Positions 1-7,459 of a stretch of DNA of 9,061 nucleotides are shown here, in pieces (position 1 is the stretch's first letter; the number at the start of each line of letters is the position of its first letter). The notes beneath the pieces are model-generated. The model was not told where the DNA came from. It did not search any database and worked only from the letters and a program-made list of their open reading frames with translations. The DNA comes from Actinomycetota bacterium (GTDB taxonomy: Bacteria > Actinomycetota > Actinomycetes > Nanopelagicales > Nanopelagicaceae), in assembly GCA_947494085.1 (NCBI GenBank), contig CANLTP010000031.1:1-9061 (forward strand), given 5' to 3'. Position numbers and translations under genes: made by a program.

Positions 1-40
1 CTCACTGGCCAATGGGAGCTTCAAAACATTCACCCGCAGA

Positions 41-51
41 CCCTACTAGGG
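41..51. repeat. 11-bp palindrome CCCTACTAGGG
   Basis: Five bases on each side of a central C are perfectly complementary (CCCTA/TAGGG). The site lies about 50 nt upstream of the EEP start codon. A one-base loop makes an RNA hairpin unlikely, and no T-tract follows, so it is not a terminator. A DNA operator half-site pair is possible, but a single copy in a short leader could also be chance. Confidence 0.3.
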
Positions 52-91
52 CAGGCAAATCGGGGCGAGAAATGCTTTTGGAATGCTTATA

Positions 92-96
92 AGGTG
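92..96 (+). promoter_or_regulatory. Ribosome binding site of the EEP gene (AGGTG)
   Basis: AGGTG matches the core of the full Shine-Dalgarno complement and sits 5 nt before the ATG at 102. It fixes that start: an in-frame TAA at 90-92 precludes any upstream extension, and the codons between (GGT, GCG, CAA) are not start codons. Confidence 0.7.
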
Positions 97-101
97 CGCA
101 A

Positions 102-932
102 ATGCGAATAACTTCCTGGAACTTGCTTCATGGGCAGGGCGCGACAAATTTTCGGGCTATTGCAAATACCTTGGATGTTGGTAATTCTGATTTTGTAATT
201 GGTGTTCAAGAAGTTGATGCTTATCAAGATCGCTCGGATCAAGTTTTTCAAGTTTCGGAATTAGCAAGCGAATTAGGCGCAAAGTATTTCGCTTTTGTCC
301 GCTGCGTTATTGGGACCCCAGGATTTAAGTGGCGCAGGGTAAGAAAAGATGAAGCCGTTTTGATTACCAATTCTGGATCAACTAATTCTGGTGAGGGCAG
401 TGATAATCCGCCTTCCTATGGGATTGGTTTGATAACAAATATCCCTGTCACGAAGTGGGAACTCTTGCCCCTAGGAAAATCTGTAATTGGCCTGCCTCTG
501 GTTTTTCCCAGCGGCGAAGCAGATTCTGACGCAAAACCAAAATTGAGATTTATTTATGTCAAGGATGAACCAAGGTATGCGGTTGCGGCGCAATTAGAAA
601 ATGGTTTTACTGTTGTGAATATGCATTTATCTTTTGTTCCATTTGTAAATCTCTTCCAGTTGTGGCGAGTCAAGCGTTGGTTAGCAAAAATGCCAGGCAA
701 ACATATTTTGCTCGGAGATTTGAATTTGCCAGTTAATTTGCCAGTTAAGTTCTCTAAGTGGAGATCTCTGGTTTCGATGGCGAGTTATCCAACCTGGCAA
801 CCAAAGATTCAGTTTGATTACATTCTTACCGATAACTTTGGAGCGGATAAATCCAGTAAAGATTTAGTTAAGCCAATTTATTTGAAAAGTGATATCAGCG
901 ATCACTTGCCGGTAACTATCGAAATTAACTGA
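102..932 (+). CDS. Endonuclease/exonuclease/phosphatase (EEP) family protein
   Basis: This is a 276-residue Mg-dependent phosphodiesterase or nuclease of the DNase I-like EEP fold. The motifs appear in family order: SWNLLHG with Asn7; VQEVD with the metal-binding Glu37; YGIGL at 106-110; NMHLS with His175; GDLN with Asp206 and Asn208; FDYIL with Asp239; and the terminal SDH with Asp267 and His268. All expected catalytic positions are filled, so an active enzyme is likely. The first strand begins at residue 1 and there is no signal peptide or membrane segment, so it should be cytoplasmic. A Ser/Gly/Asn-rich loop lies at about 90-105. The substrate cannot be read from the sequence: relatives include DNases, AP endonucleases, and lipid or inositol phosphatases. 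The lack of a secretion signal argues against a secreted sphingomyelinase-type role. The ATG at 102 has a good binding site. The last 31 bp run opposite the end of adnB. Confidence 0.9.
   Translation: MRITSWNLLHGQGATNFRAIANTLDVGNSDFVIGVQEVDAYQDRSDQVFQVSELASELGAKYFAFVRCVIGTPGFKWRRVRKDEAVLITNSGSTNSGEGSDNPPSYGIGLITNIPVTKWELLPLGKSVIGLPLVFPSGEADSDAKPKLRFIYVKDEPRYAVAAQLENGFTVVNMHLSFVPFVNLFQLWRVKRWLAKMPGKHILLGDLNLPVNLPVKFSKWRSLVSMASYPTWQPKIQFDYILTDNFGADKSSKDLVKPIYLKSDISDHLPVTIEIN
902..932. other. Convergent overlap of the EEP gene and adnB 3' ends
   Basis: The EEP stop (TGA, 930-932) lies beyond the adnB stop (TCA on the plus strand, 902-904), so 31 bp encode both proteins on opposite strands. The plus strand gives the catalytic-end residues SDH through the C-terminal Asn of the EEP protein. 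The minus strand gives the last nine residues of AdnB and its stop. There is no room for a separate terminator for either gene, so both transcripts must run into the neighbouring gene. Confidence 0.95.
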
Positions 933-3900
933 TCTTCATTCAATAAGTCAGCTGGACGCACGGTCTCATTTGAGCCAACGTAGTGAAATGCTGCACTTAT
1001 GTTCTCAATATTGATTCCAAATAACTTTGAGTAAGCCAAGCGATACATCGCTAATTGAATTGCAGCAGCCGCTAAGTCAGCTCCGCTCTTGGTTTTGCCA
1101 GTCTTCCAATCAACTACTTCGTAGTGTCCATCCTTCTCATAGACCGCATCGATACGGCCACGGAGCAGAACCCCGCCAAGAACGGTTTCGAATGGCACTT
1201 CAATTCCACCGGGAGCCGGATCGCGTTTAGACCAATCACTTTCAAGCCACTTAGCTTTCAAATCTTCGAATGGAATCTCATCCGCATCTGTTTGTGCGTT
1301 ATCTGTTCCATACAAATCATCATCATCCAAAACTTGGGGATCTTTATATTGCGCTTCAATCCAGAGATGGAATGCGGTTCCACGTCGTGCAAATTTATCG
1401 ATGTGATTTGGCATTGGTCGCCGAATATTTAGCGCAAGTGCGTCTGGGTCTTCGGCAAGATTTACTAAGGTTGAAACCGACATTCGAGTTGGAAGTTTGA
1501 CTTGTAGATCTGCAGAGCGTTCGCCTACTTCAGTAATTAAAGCAATTGCATCATTTGCTAAGCCAATTTGTTCAGGGCCCTTTGCGGCATCAAGTAACTC
1601 TTGCGGCGAAGCAAATTCTGAAGTTTTCAAAACAAAATTGATGCTCTCTTGAACGATTTCAGAGCGCGGAGATTTTGCTGGCCAGATTCCGGTGCGAGGT
1701 TGCGTTCTTGTTGGATTCTCTGTTGTTGGCTTAGACATTACAAAGATTTTGTTATTTGAATCTACGGAATCAACAACTGATTCCACCAGGTTATAAAGAG
1801 AGCTGGCATCAACGCTATCCATGCCATTGCCAAACCAAGATGCGGTGGCAAGTAAATTGATTTTTGCCCGGGTAAATGCGACATAAGCCAACCGCCACTC
1901 TTCCTCTTCGCGTCGCTTCTTCCAAGAGTCTTTAACAACATCAAGTGCCTTGCGCACTTCCACATGCTTTGGTGAATTGGATGGAAATACAAAATCATCA
2001 AATTGTGAGGCATCACCGCGAAGTGAAATTGGAAGCGCGGCAGAATTAGAGGTCCAAAGATCTAAACTCTTGCCAGAACTTGGGAAATTCTCGGTAACTA
2101 ATCCCGGCACCGCAACAAAATCCCATTCCGAACCCTTAGCTGCATGAATAGTAAGGATTTGAACTGCGTGCTTATTGGCAGCAACCGATACTGGTTTTAG
2201 CCCACCCTCTTCAGTGTCTGCGATCTTTAGCCATTCAAGAAAAGTAGAGATAGTTCCACCATTTCGGGAAAACTTTGCAGCTTCATCTAAGAAGGCATCT
2301 AAATGCTTTCGGCCTTGAGCAAAACCATCTCGCACCATTACTTCAGTATCTAAAAATAGGAATCGCTCGGCCTCCATAATTGCATCGGTAATCGAACCGG
2401 TTAGATAGCGACGTAACTCCCGTAGCTCTTTAGAGAATTTCAATAGCCTTTCATAGCCAACTTCTGAGAAGTTTTCTTTCGGCGCTTTATCAAATACTTC
2501 TAGTGCCTCAATTGCACTTCCCATCGCAAATTCTTCAGCCTCCATCACATCAGCATTTGGCGTCTCCATGATCTTGCCAACAGTTTTGCTAAGAGATTGA
2601 TCAAAATTTGCAATTAAAGATCTAGAGAATTTTCCTAACGCCGCTAAGTCCTTGGCTCCGATTGCCAGCCTTGGTCCAGTCAGCAAGCGCATAAGCGAGC
2701 TGCCATTATCTGGAAAAGTTAGAACTCGAAGCAATGCCAAAATGTCAGCAACTTCAGGAACATGAATCAATCCACCAAGTCCAACAACTTCGACAGGAAT
2801 CTTTCTGGAGCGAAGTGCCTGTTCGATTTCACTTATATATTTACGGGAACGAACTAATACTGCAAAAGTCTGTGGTGATTCGGGATCAGCTATTCGTTCT
2901 GGGGCAAACCAATGTTTCTCAAAGTGTTCAGCGATACCAGTGGCCTCCATCGCAAGAGTTTCATATTGACCGCATAACAAAGCACCGCTGCCGGCACCTT
3001 TGCGCAACTTCAGACGTTTAACACTTGCCGCCTTGCCGCCTCTTGCAACAATTAACTCACCAATTTTATCGACCGTTTGATTTGCAATCTCCAAGATATT
3101 TTCATCATTGCGCCAGGTTGTGAGCAAATTATGTTCGATACACTCACTTGAAGAATTTCCAACAAAGTGTCTGCCGAAAGTATCTAGCGTTTGCGCACTT
3201 GCGCTGCGCCACCCGTAAATTGCTTGGTTTGGGTCCCCAACGGCGGTGACGGCATGGCCATTACCGAAGAGTGCAGATAAGAATTTAACTTGGCTTACGG
3301 AAGTGTCTTGATACTCATCTAATAAAACAATCTTGAATTTTGCGCGTTCGGCATCGATTATCTCCTGGCCGAATTCACCATTCACAAGTCTTGCTACAAG
3401 TGACATCTGATCATTGAAGGTTAATAAGCCACGTTCGAAACGGTATCTCTCATATTCATCAACCATTGGAAGAATTGCGAGACGTTCTTTTAGTGATGAC
3501 TGTAAGTCGCGAACTGGATCATTGGATTGGCTATCTGAAATCGTGGCAAATTTATCAAGGGTTGATTCACAGAATTCTCGAACTTGCGCCGTTGTCTTTC
3601 CATGTTCACCGAGTGCGGCAGATAGCCCCATAACTTTATCCACGATTGTTTTCGCAGAGTGTGAGATGTCGCTGCCATTTGTTGCTTCACTTGCAAAATT
3701 ATTTACGATGTTATTTGCAATCTGCCAGGCCGCTGCTTCACCAATTGGATCAGAAGATGCGTCCACACCAATTCGTATTGCATGCTCAGATAGAACGCGA
3801 CCGGCGTAAGAATGGTAAGTCGACACCGTTACTGCAATATCGATATCACTCTTAGTATCTGGATCCTTTGGGAGCAGTCCGATTGTGCGAAGTTGACGAA

Positions 3901-4186
3901 GGCGTTTTCTAATTCTTGATGAAAGTTCGCCAGCTGCTTTTCTGGTGAAAGTTAAGCCAAGTATCTCCTCTGGTTTTACGATTCCATTTGCAACTAGCCA
4001 GAGAACGCGCGCGCTCATGGTCTCTGTTTTTCCAGAGCCGGCACCAGCAATTACTACGGTCGGCCCAAGATGCAGCGATTCAATAATTGGAATTTGCTCA
4101 TCACTTGGTCCTTTAAATTTTGGATCAATGGTGCGAAGTGCGTTGCCGATATCAACGGCGGAATACTTAATTTTCTGCTCAATCAT
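902..4186 (-). CDS. adnB: AdnB: helicase-nuclease subunit of AdnAB (double-strand break resection)
   Basis: AdnB is a 1094-residue SF1A motor fused to a PD-(D/E)XK nuclease. With AdnA it unwinds and resects broken DNA ends, and in mycobacteria AdnB is the lead motor. Visible motifs: Q-motif Gln31; Walker A AGAGSGKT with Lys53; motif Ia LTFTRKAAGEL at 78-88; DEYQ at 290-293; motif III GDPNQAIYGWRSA at 317-329; motif IV TTWR with Arg359; LTIHAAKGSEWDF at 678-690; and motif VI YVAFTRAK at 768-775. All are near consensus. After a Pro/Thr-rich linker (about 818-845) comes the nuclease, with His940, Asp1013, DWKTGK at 1026-1031 and QLAMY at 1044-1048. No cysteine cluster is present; the only cysteines are at 206, 349 and 405. 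The ATG overlaps the adnA stop as ATGA. The match to actinobacterial AdnB, including KYS near the N-terminus, supports this start. UvrD/PcrA is excluded by the nuclease domain. Confidence 0.95.
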   Translation of the reverse strand: MIEQKIKYSAVDIGNALRTIDPKFKGPSDEQIPIIESLHLGPTVVIAGAGSGKTETMSARVLWLVANGIVKPEEILGLTFTRKAAGELSSRIRKRLRQLRTIGLLPKDPDTKSDIDIAVTVSTYHSYAGRVLSEHAIRIGVDASSDPIGEAAAWQIANNIVNNFASEATNGSDISHSAKTIVDKVMGLSAALGEHGKTTAQVREFCESTLDKFATISDSQSNDPVRDLQSSLKERLAILPMVDEYERYRFERGLLTFNDQMSLVARLVNGEFGQEIIDAERAKFKIVLLDEYQDTSVSQVKFLSALFGNGHAVTAVGDPNQAIYGWRSASAQTLDTFGRHFVGNSSSECIEHNLLTTWRNDENILEIANQTVDKIGELIVARGGKAASVKRLKLRKGAGSGALLCGQYETLAMEATGIAEHFEKHWFAPERIADPESPQTFAVLVRSRKYISEIEQALRSRKIPVEVVGLGGLIHVPEVADILALLRVLTFPDNGSSLMRLLTGPRLAIGAKDLAALGKFSRSLIANFDQSLSKTVGKIMETPNADVMEAEEFAMGSAIEALEVFDKAPKENFSEVGYERLLKFSKELRELRRYLTGSITDAIMEAERFLFLDTEVMVRDGFAQGRKHLDAFLDEAAKFSRNGGTISTFLEWLKIADTEEGGLKPVSVAANKHAVQILTIHAAKGSEWDFVAVPGLVTENFPSSGKSLDLWTSNSAALPISLRGDASQFDDFVFPSNSPKHVEVRKALDVVKDSWKKRREEEEWRLAYVAFTRAKINLLATASWFGNGMDSVDASSLYNLVESVVDSVDSNNKIFVMSKPTTENPTRTQPRTGIWPAKSPRSEIVQESINFVLKTSEFASPQELLDAAKGPEQIGLANDAIALITEVGERSADLQVKLPTRMSVSTLVNLAEDPDALALNIRRPMPNHIDKFARRGTAFHLWIEAQYKDPQVLDDDDLYGTDNAQTDADEIPFEDLKAKWLESDWSKRDPAPGGIEVPFETVLGGVLLRGRIDAVYEKDGHYEVVDWKTGKTKSGADLAAAAIQLAMYRLAYSKLFGINIENISAAFHYVGSNETVRPADLLNEDQLISIVTGK

Positions 4187-4198
4187 TTATCAATCACC
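4183..4198 (-). promoter_or_regulatory. ATGA coupling site and ribosome binding site of adnB
   Basis: The adnB ATG (4186-4184) and the adnA TGA (4185-4183) share bases. On the minus strand GGTGAT (4198-4193) sits 6 nt before the ATG and matches the 3' part of the Shine-Dalgarno complement. The arrangement points to translational coupling, which suits two subunits needed in equal amounts. Confidence 0.8.
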
Positions 4199-7100
4199 GT
4201 CCGCCCTTGTGGCTGGATGGGGCAAAGTCCTTTAACGGCGCACATCCGACAGCGATCATTGACGGTTGCGGTGAATTCATTTGCAGACATCGCATCGGCC
4301 GCGGCGATTACTTCAGCTTTAATAGTTTCGTGATCTTTTACCGGTTGTGGTTTGGATGATGCCGATTTTCCATCTGTTCCCAAGAACAATAATTCGGCGC
4401 CCGCGCTCTGATTTCCTGGCGAATCACCGGTAAAGGCCTCTTCGTAAACTGCGAGTTGGTAGCCAGCTAATTGTTTGTGATCTTCGGCTTTCTTCTTTGA
4501 AATATCTGGAGCACCGGTCTTTAAATCTACGATGTAAACCCGACCTTCAGAATCAACTTCTACTCGGTCAACACTGCCATTAAAAAGTGCTCGGCCAATT
4601 GCCTTTTCAAATTCTGCTTCAACGGCAAATAGATTTCTACTTGATTTATTTGTTGCATGCCACTTATAGAATTTTTCTAACTTTTCTAGAGCTAACTTAA
4701 ATTGATAATCACGGACCCAACCTTTGTTGCCATCAATTAATTGCCAACCATTTTCAAGTCGAGTTGCGAGTTCATCAAAAGTTAGCTCGGGTTCGCCCTT
4801 CAACATTGCAGCGAGTGAGTGAATCGCGATACCAAGCAGTTGCGCTGTGGAATCGCCATCACGCCCACCGCTCTTTTCAATAAACCATTTGAGCCCACAT
4901 TCGGAGAAGGATTGCAAATTGCTTGGTGAAACCGATACTTGCGCATCAGGAGGAAGAATTGGTTCGGTGCTACTAATTTTTAAGCCACCTAACCAATTTT
5001 CAACCTTTGCGCTTTGGATTTCTTTTGTGGCTAACGTTTTTAAGAGCCGTGCAGAAAACTCTTTATTATTTAGATCTGATTTACCGGAATCAGAAGCTTC
5101 AAGATTTTGACGTAAGGTCGAAACTAAAGCTTGTGGTGTCAGCGATCTTGGAAGATCAACTACTTCTGCTTCGATTGAAGAAATCCCATGAACTTCTTCA
5201 TAAATCTCTTCGAAGTATTGGGATGGTTCAGAGTCATCCTCTTTGGAATATGCAGTAATTACTAAAGCGGTTTTAGCCCTAGAAATTGCTACTTTTAAGA
5301 GTCGGCGTTCATCTTCAACAAGTGCATTTGCTGCGCTTGCTTCGATTTCACGGCGAGCGGTTGCTTGGGTTCGCTCTGATTCAACTAATCGCTCGCTGCC
5401 AAGCAGAGAACCACGCGCTTTTAGATTTGGCCAGATACCTTCTTGTAATCCAGTTATTGCAACTAGATCCCACTCCAAACCCTTTGCGCTATGCACGGTC
5501 ATAACACTTACAACTTCGCCTCGTTGTCCTCGCGCGGCGATTGCATCGCTCTGGATTGATTCGCTAAGTATTTGGTCTAAAAATAATTGTGGATCTGAAC
5601 CAGGCATCCGCTCGGCGAAACGTCGAGCGGATTCAAACAAGGTAATTACTGCATCTAAATCTCGATCTGCTGCTGCCCCACGCATTCCACCTTTTAGTGC
5701 CCGGGTGCGCCAAGTGCTGGCAAGTGAGTCGCCTTCGTAATTCTTCGCAGAGCTCCAGATGGCCCAAATCAAATCTGCGATATCAACTTTATTTGCACCC
5801 TTAGAGTTCATGCGCACAACTTTGCGGGCCTCGGCAATTACATCAGCAATTCGCTTCAATGAGAGGAGTTGTTCCCAAGGAAGTGGCGCATCATTGTTGT
5901 CGATAATTTCAAGAATTAACTGCGTTGAAGATTTTGCATCATCACCAGGTTCGCGCAGCTTTCCAATATCGATTCGCATCTGTCGCAGTGAGAGCGCATC
6001 CGCCCCACCAAACTCTGAGAAGAGAACTTCTTCAATTAAATCCCAATTACTAGGAACTAGTTTGATCTTTCCAAGTGCAATCTGAGCCATAGTTAAAATT
6101 GGTTTAATCGCTGGGTTTTCACCAAGTGCCTGCGCATCAGAATCAATCTGAATCGGAATATTGTTTAAGGCAAATGCTCTGGAGATTGCAGAAACTCCAG
6201 CACCGGGTGAACGCAGAATCACGGCCATTTGTGACCAAGCAATTCCATCTCGCAGATGCGCAGTTCTAAAGGCGTGGGCTATGTAATTTGCGCAATCAGA
6301 TTGGCTAGCGAGCTTTGCTACATTGATTTTTCCCGTATCGATTCCAGAAGTAGCGTCATTGGCTACTTTTATTGTTTTGCCGGGATTTCTAAACTTTGCC
6401 GAGATTGCATTACTTAATTCGGTAATCGCAGCAGGTGTTCGAATTGCAGTTGTTAGTTCAAACTCTGTGTAGCCATTCTTTGCGGCGTAGGCCCGAACGC
6501 CTTCTGGATCTGCGCCACGGAACTGCCCGATCGCCGATTGCGGATCAGCAAATAAAATCACTCGATCACTTGCTAATAAATCTAGAAGTTCGCGCTGGGA
6601 GTTATCGCTCTCTTGAAACTCATCGATAACAATTACTTTAAATTTATTCTGGAAGGATTCGCGAATCTTCGCTTTTTTACTTAAGTCCGAGATGGCCTGC
6701 GAAATAATCGAACTAGAGTCAATTCGCTTTGCAGCCCCTGAAATAAAGCCATAACGAATCCCAAGAATCTCGTCATAGATCTTCCAGAAATTTGCTGCTG
6801 GCTCCCACCATGGTTCATTTAACAGATGGCCCTTTTCAATTAGTTGCTTGTAGGTAAAATTTCGCTCACTAGCGCGAAGAATTAAATCTCGAAGCTCTCT
6901 TGCAAATCCCTTGGTAGAAAGTGCGGGCTCTAAAACTTTTGGCCATTTAACTTGTGGCGAATGTTCGGGATTAGCAAGAAGTTCGCGAATAAAGGAATCT
7001 TGTTCGGCACCTGAGATCAAAACGTATTTAGGATCATCGGCATCGACTTGGGTATTGATTATTGAAAATGCGAGAGAGTGGAAGGTTCGAACAATCGGTT

Positions 7101-7413
7101 CAAAGGCATTTGCGCCAGATTGAATAACTATCTGGTCGCGAAGCTCGGATGCGCGTTCGCGGCCGTAAGTCAAAACTAAAATTGAATTTGGATCAATGCT
7201 GTCGGAATTAATTAGTGAGACAACAGCTTCAACTAGAGTAGAAGTTTTTCCAGTTCCTGGTCCACCAAAAACAATTAGCCGAGGCGCATCAGAATCGATA
7301 ACCAATTTCTGTTCAGCAGTTGCTGCAAAATTGGAAGCCTCGATGACAGGGCGAATCAGCTCAATCTTGCGTGCGCTTCGCTCACTTCGCGCTTTCTGCT
7401 CAAATCCGGCCAT
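4183..7413 (-). CDS. adnA: AdnA: Fe-S helicase-nuclease subunit of AdnAB
   Basis: AdnA is the 1076-residue partner of AdnB in the actinobacterial end-resection complex. The motor has Walker A GGPGTGKT with Lys56, motif Ia LTYGRERASEL at 81-91, DEFQ at 264-267, VHSAKGLEWDL at 640-650, and motif VI VAISRAK at 708-714 with Arg712. Motif III (289-301) is degenerate: ADPQSAIGQFRGA keeps FRGA but lacks the usual Gln and the aromatic after Ile. The C-terminal nuclease has His865, Asp949, DLKTG at 963-967 and QLAGY at 981-985. Four cysteines frame it: Cys839, and Cys1055, Cys1058 and Cys1064 in a C-x2-C-x5-C pattern. This is the 4Fe-4S staple known from AddB and AdnA nucleases. The start is constrained: a TAG lies 14 codons upstream in frame, with no ATG, GTG or TTG between. 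No good Shine-Dalgarno site precedes it. It lies 46 bp after typA and overlaps adnB by 4 bp. Confidence 0.95.
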   Translation of the reverse strand: MAGFEQKARSERSARKIELIRPVIEASNFAATAEQKLVIDSDAPRLIVFGGPGTGKTSTLVEAVVSLINSDSIDPNSILVLTYGRERASELRDQIVIQSGANAFEPIVRTFHSLAFSIINTQVDADDPKYVLISGAEQDSFIRELLANPEHSPQVKWPKVLEPALSTKGFARELRDLILRASERNFTYKQLIEKGHLLNEPWWEPAANFWKIYDEILGIRYGFISGAAKRIDSSSIISQAISDLSKKAKIRESFQNKFKVIVIDEFQESDNSQRELLDLLASDRVILFADPQSAIGQFRGADPEGVRAYAAKNGYTEFELTTAIRTPAAITELSNAISAKFRNPGKTIKVANDATSGIDTGKINVAKLASQSDCANYIAHAFRTAHLRDGIAWSQMAVILRSPGAGVSAISRAFALNNIPIQIDSDAQALGENPAIKPILTMAQIALGKIKLVPSNWDLIEEVLFSEFGGADALSLRQMRIDIGKLREPGDDAKSSTQLILEIIDNNDAPLPWEQLLSLKRIADVIAEARKVVRMNSKGANKVDIADLIWAIWSSAKNYEGDSLASTWRTRALKGGMRGAAADRDLDAVITLFESARRFAERMPGSDPQLFLDQILSESIQSDAIAARGQRGEVVSVMTVHSAKGLEWDLVAITGLQEGIWPNLKARGSLLGSERLVESERTQATARREIEASAANALVEDERRLLKVAISRAKTALVITAYSKEDDSEPSQYFEEIYEEVHGISSIEAEVVDLPRSLTPQALVSTLRQNLEASDSGKSDLNNKEFSARLLKTLATKEIQSAKVENWLGGLKISSTEPILPPDAQVSVSPSNLQSFSECGLKWFIEKSGGRDGDSTAQLLGIAIHSLAAMLKGEPELTFDELATRLENGWQLIDGNKGWVRDYQFKLALEKLEKFYKWHATNKSSRNLFAVEAEFEKAIGRALFNGSVDRVEVDSEGRVYIVDLKTGAPDISKKKAEDHKQLAGYQLAVYEEAFTGDSPGNQSAGAELLFLGTDGKSASSKPQPVKDHETIKAEVIAAADAMSANEFTATVNDRCRMCAVKGLCPIQPQGRTVIDK

Positions 7414-7459
7414 GGGCCTATCTAACCCAAGGCCGCCGACAAAACCTGTTAAGCGCTAG
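7414..7459 (-). other. typA-adnA intergenic gap, no terminator seen
   Basis: On the minus strand this 46-bp gap reads from the typA TAG to the adnA ATG. It holds no stem followed by a T-run, so read-through from typA into adnA is expected. TTAGAT (7425-7420) lies 6 nt before the ATG. That is the spacing of a -10 element driving a leaderless mRNA, which is common in Actinobacteria, but the hexamer is a weak match and no -35 is evident. Confidence 0.55.
7415..7434. repeat. Inverted repeat GGCCT / AGGCC just before the adnA start
   Basis: The five-base arms at 7415-7419 and 7430-7434 are perfectly complementary around a 10-nt loop. In the mRNA the hairpin would end one base before the adnA ATG. 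The arms are short but GC-rich. It could modulate initiation or could be incidental. Confidence 0.35.

Larger units (their letters stand above)
1..101. other. Non-annotated left edge, leader of the EEP gene
   Basis: No gene can be assigned here. The plus frame shared with the downstream gene is open from the edge to a TAA at 90-92, which would give about 29 residues of an upstream protein ending 9 nt before the next ATG. That is an operon-like distance, but the frame contains unfavourable codons (AGG, GGG, CGA) and resembles no family I recognise. A second plus frame is open to a TAA at 109-111, and a minus frame is open down to a TGA at 2-4, so openness alone proves nothing over such a short stretch. 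I see no convincing -35/-10 pair. TATAAG at 88-93 is the nearest -10-like hexamer, but it has no -35 partner. Confidence 0.4.

Noticed and set aside
1762..2016. An 84-codon minus-strand frame inside adnB
   Set aside because: It is an alternate frame of the same strand across a region where AdnB has well-conserved motif VI. It has a Met/Leu/Trp-rich composition and no binding site was apparent.
5243..5740. A 165-codon open frame on the plus strand
   Set aside because: It lies wholly antisense to the conserved adnA motor region containing motifs V and VI. Its translation is Ser/Arg/Ala-rich with no recognisable motif. Other antisense frames in adnA, adnB and typA (for example 3414-3809, 3945-4235, 5759-6085 and 8355-8648) are rejected for the same reason.
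902..7413. A novel defence island or an AddAB/RecBCD-like pair instead of AdnAB
   Set aside because: Paired SF1 motors each with a PD-(D/E)XK domain, Fe-S cysteines only in the first subunit, and similar lengths of about 1080 residues match actinobacterial AdnA and AdnB. No RecC/RecD-like or defence-associated genes are adjacent.
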